In this document: piece by piece, positions 10,601 to 22,600 of the stretch
Numbering within the stretch: the stretch's first letter is position 1
Layout of the letters: every line of letters starts with the position of its first letter
Assembly: GCA_000969725.1 (NCBI GenBank)
Contig: JXSR01S045912.1
DNA from: Ophiothrix spiculata
Taxonomy: Eukaryota > Echinodermata > Ophiuroidea > Amphilepidida > Ophiotrichidae
Strand: one strand, 5' to 3'
DNA: 28,249 nt
Position numbers and translations under genes: made by a program
The notes under the pieces: model-generated
What the model was told of the DNA's origin: nothing
What the model saw: only the letters and a program-made list of their open reading frames with translations
Database searches by the model: none

Positions 10601-13600
10601 ACGGACAGGTAGCACACCAAGAGGTCGAGGCAAACGTATCGTCCTCAGCAGACAACTGTCAGAGTTGGTTAAGCTTACAAGATCTGTTAACTTCAGAGGA
10701 TTTTTAAATAGTAAGTGATATTAGAATGATTATCATAGATAAAGCAATAGAGGCAATGGTGGTTTTTAAAAGAATGTATATATATGCTTTATGTCCTTAG
10801 ACGCTTTATGGCCTCTGCAGGGGATTTGACCTCGGTTTTCAGGATGTATGTACGGCCCATTCTTGAATACGCCAGTCCCTTGTGGCACAGTAGTATTACC
10901 AAACAACAAGCTGACCAATTGGAACTTATTCAGAAAAGAGCTTGTCGTATCATCCTAGGAAACCAGTATGAATCCTATGCAAAGGCTTTGAAACAACTTG
11001 AACTCTGTTCTCTGGTCGAAAGACATGAAAATCTTCTGGATGGGTTTGGCCAAACCATCTTTCATACTGACCGCCATAGGGCTATGTTGCCTACTTCCAA
11101 ACAAGCTAGGCATGGTCGTTATCTTAGGACTTCAAATAAACTTGATCCATCCAGATGCATAACCACCAGATACAGAAAATCCACAATTCCAGCAGCTGTT
11201 GACAGACTGAATTCCCTTTATTTCATTGTATAATGCATTCTGTTGCTATTTCATAGCGTTTGTGCAATTTATGCTTTTGTCTCTGTATTATCATGAAAGT
11301 TTGTAATTTTTGTTTTGTGTATTGTAAGCCAGTTGTTTCAGTCTCCGGACTGCATTTCTGGTATTTTAAACCGTAAACCGTAATAAATAAATAAATAAAT
11401 AAATGCACATTGCGCAGAGCTAACTTTTCAAGGTTGTTTTGTTTATGTCTCAGACTTGTGTTTTAAATGTCCTATGTTTACATCCTTAAGAAACAAGGCT
11501 GAATTGCCCTTATTTTAATACTTTGTCATTGTTTTTTATGATTATATTCATGTCTTTCTGTCCTCATTTAGTGCCATGTTGGGAGCTGCCCTCACTCGGT
11601 GAGATGCGTGCAAGTAATATGGTTGCTACCAAACCGATGGAGTTTGTTGCCTTCACTACCAGACATATGTGTAGAGTGTACCCATCAGCATACAGGATTG
11701 ATTCCAGCAATTATAACCCACAACCTATGTGGAACTGTGGATGTCAGCTAGGTATGTATTCATACTCAACACTAAATATAGCAAGTCTTTACTTTGAAAA
11801 AATCCCTAAATGTGTACAGTTTTCCAGAAAAAAATACCCCTAAAAATGGATACAGGATCTGTGGATGGAGCCTCACATACCCATCCAAAATATAGCAAAG
11901 AATCCTTGCTCTTCTCATGAAGTGTGACCTCACTCTTAATATTTGCCCATTAAATTCAGTTGACCACCATTCATTTATTTCAAGGGAGGTTTTTGCCGTG
12001 CAGAGTATTTATAATTAATTTCTGTTTTCCAGTCTCAAAGTTTTGCCAATTCCACAGTTATTTTTATTAGTTCTCTTCGGTTTTGCATCTTTCTTTTGAT
12101 AGTTGCACTAAACTACCAGACAGAAGGCCGGCCTATGCAGCTCTCCCAAGCTTTATTCAGTGGCAATGGAAACTGTGGATATGTACTCAAACCCTATCCC
12201 TACAGAGATGGTAAGTTGATTGATTGACACATTGTTGCATAACATGCAAAATTCAGAAGATATACACAGACTTAAAGGCTTTTAGAATTTTTTCTTTCTT
12301 TCCAAGTTTTGTACTTTTTGTTCTCAAAAATTATATTTTATTTCAGTGTTTTCATACAAATACATTCACCTTGTATATATAATGTGATATGTTTAAATCT
12401 TGTTACATTAAAAATATTATATTAAAGAAAATACTTTGTTTAATCACTGACTTTTAGGAAAAATTCGAATTGGAAAAGGTAAGACAGTTTCCAAAACTGC
12501 TGCTAAATATTTTTCTTTGCATCTTTTCCTTGCCTGGGATATTTTGTGGTACTATTTCTTCATTTGTCCAATCATTCTATATGTTTCTCTTGTTTATTGT
12601 GGTTTGGAAATTTTGCCATATGTGGTTCATCTCTTCTTGTTCTTGGTATAATGTTTGTCTAAAACATTTTCTTACTGGATTTTTTCACTGAAAAACATCT
12701 TATCACATTCCATTCTTTATATTTCATATTTGTCTTACCTTTAAGTTTGTCTTTTAATTATTTGTCATTTAAACATTTGTTCTATCTTGAAAGACTGAGA
12801 TAAAATTGGAAAAGAAGTTTCTCAAATCACTGAACTTCAGTAAATCTGAAACATTTTTTACTTTTTTACTCCTTTTTTTCTTTACCAGCTTCTCTTAAGT
12901 GCACTAATGGTATCTGGTTTGGTAAAAGACTGTGTTACAAATCTGAATACGAAATTTTGTATATTAACTCCTTCCTATATATTTTCACAATTTCTTATAA
13001 ATTATGCTGCTGACTATCCCTGGTTTCTTAAAGCTCATAATAGAACTGTTTTTGTTCGAAATAACTATTGCAAAACTCTCCTAATTCTTCATTGCAGTTT
13101 GTTATTCAAATTCAAATCTGGATTGTTTCTTTAATCTCCTCCACACAAACCTTAGCAAATCAAGCAAATTCTTCCCAATAGGGTGTTTCTTTTTTGTTTT
13201 TGCAGTTTTGATTCCTTATCTCTTTATCTATTTTGAGGAATGTAATAATGAACCAATATAGCTTGAAAAGTATTTCACTAAATTGTCAACTATGAACTTG
13301 ATGGACTGTAGCACCTGGGATAACGTTAAAATAGTCTATGCCCCATACGTTTTTAGTTTTAGTGGTTGGAGTAGGGTTTTGGATACAAATAGTGTTAGGG
13401 TTTGGATTGGAAGGTTCGGGGGCAAGGTCTATTCTAAACTTACTAAATCTTTTTGTCTTCCTTCAGATAGTGGTAAATCAACTGTTTTTGCATCGTTAGG
13501 CTTAAGCATGTTGTTCATCAACCATAAAGATAGTTCATTCACACATTGTGTCAAACTGAAAATAGCACTTTCTGTATCTAAGGTGCTTTTGGGTTAAATG

Positions 13601-16600
13601 ACAAATACATTTGTTCTAAAATTTAATCTGTACTGTGTGGTGATGTGACACGATTGAGGGAAAGGATCTCCTCCTGATATATGCCATTTTGATTATAATT
13701 TATACTTTTTTGTTTGATTCGGACAATTTTGATCTTCAGTTCAATTCTTATCAAAATCATATTTATTTCATAGATCTACAAAAGCAATATAATACATAGG
13801 ATTCAAACACTTATTATGGCTAAAAATGTCAATATCAATACTTCTTTCAACCAAATTTCTCCTTTCATCATCCTCTATCTATCTCTTTTTCTCTCTTCTG
13901 TCACATGTTTCAAATGTTCTACATAAGTTATAAAATTGTGTAATCTGTTACTTACTTCATACAAGTGATACATTGGTGAGCTTATTGTTTTGTTAGGTCA
14001 TATGTCGCAAATGTAACATTATAAATAATTTAATTAATCTTTGAAGTAATATTGAGGGACAAACTTGGTCTGGTGGTATAAATCCCTGACACTTAATCTT
14101 TGGGCATTGGGAATTGAGTTGGAATCCTGTTAACAGTGTATGTAGTGACCATGAGCACCATACTAACCATCATGTGAAAGATATCGTACTTTGAATTGTT
14201 TTTAAAATGCATGCTTTATACAATCCTATTTGAAATACAAGTATTGGATAAAATAATTATTGTGATCACAACTGTTAACATTTTGTCACTCTAGCACAAC
14301 CGGGATGCACAATGCACCTTTTACTCCACATATTTTGTTAGTCTTCTTATTATGTGTAATAATCTGTGATTAGCTCAGGATTATGATGAAAAAGGTATAA
14401 AGTCCCAACAGAATATTCCATTTGTGAGACATTATCAAAATTCATACCCTGAATTTTTTATGCACTTAATTTTTCATATGCCCACCAAGGTGACAGATAC
14501 AGGTACTGGTATGCTGGTAGGTAGCAATAACTTCGAAGATCATACGTATTTGACCCCTCAGGTAATGTTATGGTAAAAATGGAAGTAATTCAGTGAAAAA
14601 GGATATGGAAACAAAGAGAAGTATTTAGTTCTGGCTTATTTAGAATTCTGTGAGGCTAACCCATGTTCACACATTCCTACACTTCATTGACCTCTATTAC
14701 GAGGGACCATCCACTAATTAAATTAATGCACATTTAGCAGTAATTTCAAATCCAATTTTGTTGTGCATTCAACATATCTGCATTACATTTGCACTAACTG
14801 TGCATCAATTTGGTTTGATCAACGGGAACGATGTAATGCAGCGTACCAATGAGTACCAGGTTGGATTCCTGGCCCATCCTGTATGTTCATTTGGTTTTCA
14901 GTCCATACTCGCTTCCACAGCTTCTATTCCAGACACTCCGGTCTTTCTCCTGCATCTGTATAAAACTGTCACTTGAGAATAATTCCATCTTTGTGCACCC
15001 CACCCATGGAAAGCTTCAATTTCATTATATTGGATGTGCTCTGAAATTAGAAGCCCTTACTAAATGAAGTGAATTGCTTGAGACGATTTACTTGCAGCGA
15101 ACCATAAACGATTTGATCAATAGGATCTATGATACAAAATGGAAAATCGCTAAAAATAGGCTATTATTATTATTGATATTATTATTACGTTGATAGCCCT
15201 AGTAATAGATGGCTGACTATTGGGGTGTAGGAATTTGAAGTCAGATAAGTCTATAGTAAATTCCAACCTTCTTGTCAAAAAATGGAAATGAGAGTTATGG
15301 TTGTTAGCAAATAAGCTCTGATTTTGATTTGTTTTTATCAATATTCATATATTGACTCCAGATTTTATTAATTTGTTTTTTGCATTATTTCAGATTCCAA
15401 GCATTTTGATCCTAACAGTGCTGACCCCGTCCCTGGAAGCAAGACAACACAAGTGACTCTTCATATCGTCAGTGGTCAACAGTTGCCCAAACCGCCGCAG
15501 AGTCTACTGGGGGAGAGAGGAGAGGTAAGGACAGACAGTAATAATGTATATTCTATACTACTTAGGATGGTTTTGGTACCAAGAGATAGATAGATTACAC
15601 TACTTCACCAAAAAAAGACACCATGTAGTATTTTGATATACATATAACTGTGACTTTGGGGACAAGTTTGCAGGGAAAGAAGTTAAAACGACCACAGAGT
15701 GAATAGCCTTTGCCCGACCAATGATTGAACATGATTGCTTCATGCAAATTTATGAGGTGTAATTATAAAAACTATTCCCAATGATAGGATTACTATTTTT
15801 CCTTGAGCTTTGACCTGTGATTGATTAACTCAGGCCAATAATTTTGCCTGAGTCCCTGCCTGAGTAAGCAGTCAACATTTGTATAGTAATTCTTCCATAA
15901 TAAGTGGTGACTATACAATATTAACCAAAGTCCAAACATGTTTGACAGACAGGATCAGATGCTCGTGGTCCTCTGAAACGTATCCCAGCTGTGAAATGAA
16001 TGCAATCAGTCTTTGAAAATAATCATACAAACCTCATGTAGAAATGTCCTGCACCACTTATGCTTACATCATGGTCGTTTTCAGCGCAGTTAGATTACCA
16101 CCAAGCACAGGGTGCCATACATTCTATTGGTAACCATCCCGGGGGGGGGGGGGGTGTGAACAGGGGTGTGCGGCTCGGACCATGGAACCCTAACCCATCT
16201 TTAAGGGTAATTTTTGAGAAAAAGTGCACCCATGATTAGGGATTTTTGCCTCTGATGACAACATACAATGCAATAAACAAAATCATGTTTTTTCCCAATG
16301 ATGAAATTATGAGCAAATAGGTTTTGGTAAAATTTAGTGTTCAGGTTACCAAAATATTACTTAAGTTATTGTAAAGGCATCTCTTTGCACATACAACTGT
16401 CTATAATGACTCACAAACAATGTGCAAATGATAAAATATAAACTGAAAAAAGAAGACCCTGTAATACTCACTACTATGTTACTGAATTTTTTTCCAGATA
16501 ATTGACCCATATGTTGAGGTTGAGATCATTGGACTGCCAATTGACTGTCAAAAAGCACAAAGTAAAACAATACAAGATAATGGTAAGTTACCATGGTTAC

Positions 16601-19600
16601 CCACACTCATTGTGATTTACAAGTAAATGAAAGAGTTTATAATATTGGAGTTATCTTCCATTTTATCTTACTATAGCTGACCTACTGGGGTTAACCTCTG
16701 ACCTTTGGCATCAACATGTTTACCCTAGATAATCTCATTGTGTAGACAATCGTATCCAAAGGTTTTTATTGAACATGGCTATAGGCCTATCCAAGAGCAA
16801 TGCTAAAAATCATATTAGATTCATTTGATTCACATAGGTTATCATATCTTTATTCAGAATCAAGAATTTCCCTTACCCAAATCACTAACCTTTTGTTAAT
16901 CTTTCCTTAACACTTTTTCAATCAGTAAATTTAAACCTTTAAAGGTTAATATGCACATATTAAACCTAATGGTAAATTTGAAAGGTTAATGTTAAGAAAA
17001 ATGCTAGTTAACCTTATATAGAGGCGAAATATTTAAATGAGCTAAACCTTGAAAGGTTAAGCAATGGTTAACAAGAAAGGTTAAGGTTAGGCTTCTTAAC
17101 AATGTGTGTCAAGACACTATAAGCTTAATACTTCATTTACACATTGCAATATCAAACTGCTTAGTTTTGTCAAAGCTAAATTCATCCAATGCAATATGAT
17201 AATACCTAATTGATCAGTAGCATCTATAGACCTTACTACTATAAAAAAAAATTAAAAAATACATACCTACAAAGGCCAAAACCATTGAAAACCCTTTAAC
17301 ACAGCCAGCAGACGATCAAATTAGAAATTTGTAGAATCAATTAACCTTTGACCTCTAAACCTTTTCACTTAAAAGGCTAAGGACAAAGGCTTAGCACTTA
17401 GATTATTTTTCAATAAAGGTTAAGGACTTAGAAATTTTGGCAATTAAGGCTAAGAGTGTGTCCTGAAAGTTTAAATTTTAAAGACCAAGGTTAAGAATTC
17501 ACAGCTGTTAACCTTAAATTGGTAATAAGGTTAAGAAAATATGTATGTTAACCTTTAAATGTCAATGAAAGATTAAGAAAAGGATATCTTAACCTTTCCA
17601 TTGGGTAAGGGTTAACACTGATCAGGCAATATCTTCCATTATTTTTAGAGTGAGTGAGTGACCCATCTTTTCCTCCCTTGGAATTTCATGGCTTGTGCTA
17701 TGTGTCAAATTTGGGTCTACAAGCTACTTAAAAACAAACGCTCTCTAATCAAGTGTTCATCATAAACATTCGCACATTATATGTATGATAGACACAATTA
17801 TCAAATTCACCATTTTAAGATAAAATATTTAAGAGAAAATATATGAATGAGAAGAAACCTGATGATGTACGGATTTGTCTTATTTCTCACAACATGTAAT
17901 AATCCTTGATTTGAAATATTTTTCAGGTTTTAACCCCTGCTGGGACTGCAGTATGACATTCACAATTCACCTAGCTGATCTAGCATTGATACGATTTGCA
18001 GTGTGGGATGAAGATCCTATCGGTAGAGATTTTATTGGTCAGGTGACCATGCCGGTACGCAGCCTTAGGCCAGGTAGGATTTATAGGGTGTGTGTGGTTT
18101 GTGTTGTATTTTGTTTTGTTGTGGTTTTGTTTTGCTATATGCTATATGCTATATGGAATGAAGGCCCTATGCACAATGTAGGTAGTCAAAAAGAGGCATA
18201 GAATAAATAGGCCTTAACTAAATGATAAACATGGAAATATACTATATCCTATGACAAATTTCTTCAGGGTTGTTTACCACATAATGGCAATATAAATACA
18301 AAGGGTGCAATAGCAGCACTGTGGGAGAGGTGAGGGAAGCATGGTGCATTTTCCCCATATCACAATATTTGACAAGTGACAAAATGTTTTGTGCACATTT
18401 CAAGATTTTATCACACTTTTAGCCAAAATGAGCAAATTTGCTGTAAACCATGTATACCAAAGCCAATTAACATCTTGGGTTTCTTCTTTGCAGGTTACAG
18501 ACATGTGCATTTGGAGGGACTAGATCAAGCCAGTATCTTCATGAATATAACCATAGAGGACCATGACACCTGGGTATGTTTAATATTATCACAATTTGTC
18601 TAATACTAGCGGGATGATTGCGCTTTGCACAGCCCCCGTTAATTCAACTTTTCTCATACAAATTGACTGCTTGTGTCCTTATACAACCTAAAAGCAGTGA
18701 TTTTTCAAAGCAAGATATTGCGATGGCAAGACAGAGCAGACATAAATGCAAACACATTTCTAGGCTTCTCCTCAATATCACTTTTTTGTTTGATTCTGTT
18801 GTCTTTTTAAATGATGATTTGTTTTGGTATTTAATGATATTGAAATAATCTTGGATTTGATTTAATGTTGAATATATCAAATATTTTTGTCTGCCATGGC
18901 TTGCCATAGAAATATCCCTGTGAGAATATTGCTGTAACTATACACAACTTTACAAGCCTTAAGCATTTACATTTTAAAGAGCTAAAAACCAAACGGTTCA
19001 TTTTGGTATATTTTCAGACTGCCCGCATGCAAAAGACCAAATTCAAGGGAATGTATTGTCGCACAAAGTCAGTTGAGTTGGAATACTCTCCAATCTCTGG
19101 CGGCCACAAGAGCTCACCCCGCCGACGAAGCACTCTTGCTCAGATGTTTCGCCGTAAATATTCCATGCCAGTCGCTCCTTCCAAAGAATACGGACCACCA
19201 TCTGCAACATCATCGAGGATGAAGCGAAGAAGTTATGATGATGCGAATAATTCCAGTATAGAAGAACAGGCACAACATGATGGTAAGGACAGTGGATTTT
19301 TATTATTATGTTTTTGTTCATTTGTACAGAACGAAAAGGATTTTTTATAGAAGAAATTTTGTCAATTTAGTTTAGGTGCCTTTTTAGGACCATTTCATGA
19401 CAGAAGTAAATATAATGAGATGTTGTTCCTAAACAAAATTGTTTATTTGTAATTATTTGTAGTCTTGACATTTTAAATTTAAACTCTTTGATATGAGAAG
19501 GGTCTGTTGTTCCCAAACTTTCCAAATTTACACTTTAATCAAGAGAATAGAATGGGCCAATTTGTATTTTAAGTGCGCTAAATCAAATATGGCTTCAAAA

Positions 19601-22600
19601 GTTGGAATTATTTACTTTTCTGTCCATGTGTGATACATTGAAATCATCAAAGGCAGAAGCTGCAAATTTGCTTTGAACCATATGCCTTTGAAAACCGTCA
19701 TCTCTATTTTATGTTTATTTGATGTATCTGCATAACATTTGTGGTTGTAAGTTTACCATACTGACAGGTATATGGTTTTCTCTATTTTTTTACATGCAAA
19801 TAGAATGAACTTAAGGTAATTCTTTCAATTGATGTGTACGATTTTCTTTGCAGTGATTTTCTTTAATAGATTTGTGCTTTTATTTTGAAAGTTTTGAGGC
19901 ATGTTTTCCCAAATATATATATAGTCATGTCTTTGTGCTGATTACATGTATGGTACTTTCTATGCTATGATATCTTTTTTGTTGAGTATATTTTTGTGTT
20001 TGAGATGTTAATGATGATTTGGTAATTCCAATATATGATACACCACTAGCTGTTTCTGTTGACCTACGAGGTCCTAGTAATGGTTCTGTCACTGAATTTA
20101 CACTCAATGTAACAAGATATGTTTTGATTAAAAACATCTTAAAAGTCCTTTTATTCTTAAAATTTTTCCAATAAAACAAATGTGTCAAACTCTGCCACTC
20201 TAATCCCATATCCACCTACACCAATCTACTCGGTGGGTGCTGCCTAGGCAGTTATTTGGTGCTCATATCAGAACCCTGTCTATTGGGAGCTTTAGGGTTA
20301 GCTGAGAGGTCACCTGACACTCATGTTAGGCTTATCTTAACTGTTTTTCATTATCCTCAGAAATATATAAGTCAAAAATAGGTGGTTCCCCAGGATTCAA
20401 ACCCAGGACCTCTTGAATATTGTGTCCGCCTATACCAAGCTACTTGGCGGGTACTGCCTAGTCAGAGAGATTTGTTGCTCATATAAGATCCAACCTCGGA
20501 CTTATGCTTTTTGGCTGATTTTCTGTTGTAACCTTCTATAGCCTTTATTAATGTGTCAACTTAGTATTTTACTAATGCATCGGTAAAACATCTCTCCTCG
20601 AAGGAAACCAGTAGTGGTGCACTGTATATGGAAGACCCAAATTGCTTTTGGTGATGAATGTTTTGTATAATTTTCATATTTGTTGTATGCAGTACTATCT
20701 GTTTCTTTTTTCAAATATGTTGAACATTTTTTGACGGAGGGGAATTTGAGGGTTGGGGTTTATTGGTAACATAATGGTTCAGTTATAACCCCCAAAATAA
20801 AAAATTAATGCCTTTTTCAACAATTTAAATGTTTGCCATATAGATCAAATGTCTTGAAAGGTCGAAATTTGAACCACCTCCCTTCCCTGCTGTCAGGTCT
20901 AAAAATGTAAATAGAAGCAAACGTACATCAAAATGTGTAAGTTTCCTACATGCTTGCACCCCAAATGTCACAACTCCTCTGCAATCTTCTCCCTCTCCTC
21001 CATGCATTGCACCAATGAAAATTTTTGGCCAAAGCAAACTTGATTACATTTTATATTAAAACGGCAGTGTTTGCTCTAAACCTTCTGTCTTTTGTCAAGT
21101 TTCCTTCCTATTTTGTTGATGTTCTCAAATGACATTTGATATTGAAATTTAAAGAATTAAATAAGTTGACTTGTGCACCCCAATTTTCTGATTTTATCAA
21201 ATACATTTGGCACCTTTACTTTTGAACAAAATATAAAACAATTATTATACAAATATTGAATGCCTGAGAGTGCAATAGTACAAAATATATCATGAGGTCA
21301 AATTTGACTTTTCTATTTCACGAGGCGTAGCCGAGTGAAATGGATCAGTCCAAATTTGACCGAATGATATATTTTGTACTATTGCACATGCATAGGCATT
21401 CAATATTTGTTTTATATCATGATACCAAACAGGTTTGTTTCATGCCATGCAATAGTACAAACTATTGCACGGCTCAAATCACTGTAATCATGATATATTA
21501 TTAGTTATTCATGTTGTTTAATTTGTGGATTTTTTAACAGATGGTATGCGACTTCAGCAGGCGCCCACTCCAGTTTGTCTAGATACTATTTTGAAGAAGA
21601 TTCTGGCTAGTGGTGTTCCAGTGGAATTAGAAGCAGATGGCAGCACCAGTATCCACGTCAAGTACCTGTATAAAATCTTCTCCTGTGGTATATCCTCCTC
21701 CAGCCTTCTGACAGCCATTAGGGAAGGTACCGTGAGTGTCTGGTCAGAAGAAGGCGGCTATTTGTTGACAGGGAATTATAATTGGGACTTGGTGGAGCAT
21801 TGTAGAGGATTGAGTCAGTTGGGTTATGATGAGTTTAGTGACGATGATGAGTGGGTAGGAGAAGAGGTCATCATCAAACCATACTCACATTCCAATATGG
21901 AAAGCTTAGAAAATGGCCTTGATTGTGCTTGCGATGATAATATCCATCAAGATGGATGCGATCTTGTTTGTCTTGATTTGGGAGGCAAACTAGATGACTT
22001 GCCTAACTCAGTAGCTCATGGATCATTCCCAGATATCATTAAATCTACCTCATTACCAAGAAACCATGACATGCCGTCACCCCCGCCGCCATCTCCTATG
22101 ACTGAGGGGAGCAGTGGAGATACTAGTCTTAATAGCGTTGATTCATCAGGTATCCCTGAGGAAGATGAATGTTTGTTGACTGACTCAGATGATGTGTTCC
22201 TTCCAAATAATGATGAAATTCCTGCAAATGACAAATGTGTGCAGAACAATACCCAATCTGATCAAACTACTCAGATATCTCGTTCACAGTCTACCAAGGA
22301 GCTACAAACTGTGCATAATGATGTAGTTGATCATATACCTCACTCACAATCTACAGAAGGGCTACAGACTGTGCATAATGATATAGTCAATACTGACCAT
22401 GGACAAATCAAATCTTTCAACAAAAACCCATTAGGCAAGACAGAGTCCTGTTCTAGCACGGATAGTAGTACACTAGCTACTGAGTCTCCTATCGGCAGTA
22501 CCATGTCCATCAGCAGTTCTTTGTGTCGGGAATTTGATACCCTTCTCAACAAATTTGATGATGTCAGTGATGCAGATGCTGCATCAATGAACAGTCACCA

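Larger units (their letters stand above)
19283..21540. other. Large intron with paired SINE-like copies and a hairpin element
   Basis: Contains two related minus-strand tRNA-like segments 214-216 bases apart (20184-20274 and 20393-20490) and a hairpin element at 21251-21408 with a second stem reaching about 21500. No additional exon recognised; the frame at 19925-20215 on the minus strand is partly repeat. Confidence 0.6.

Noticed and set aside
10378..10707. 109-codon + strand open frame
   Set aside because: It overlaps the Y-box exon at 10545-10710 but in the wrong frame; the real frame joins both neighbours in phase and reads the PLC motif [15 protein letters not shown].
13283..13597. 104-codon open frame in the intron before the C2 domain
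   Set aside because: No similarity to PLC, no exon neighbours in phase, and Y box joins C2 directly without it.
14050..14125. tRNA-like words ggtctggtggtataaatccc and gagttggaatcct
   Set aside because: Spacing is plausible, but the B box is poor and no second copy or tail is visible.
21525..21540. ATG at 21525 as a start of a separate large protein
   Set aside because: The bases up to 21540 look like the end of an intron (tttttaacag), and the preceding exon ends in the matching phase, so the frame continues PLC-eta.
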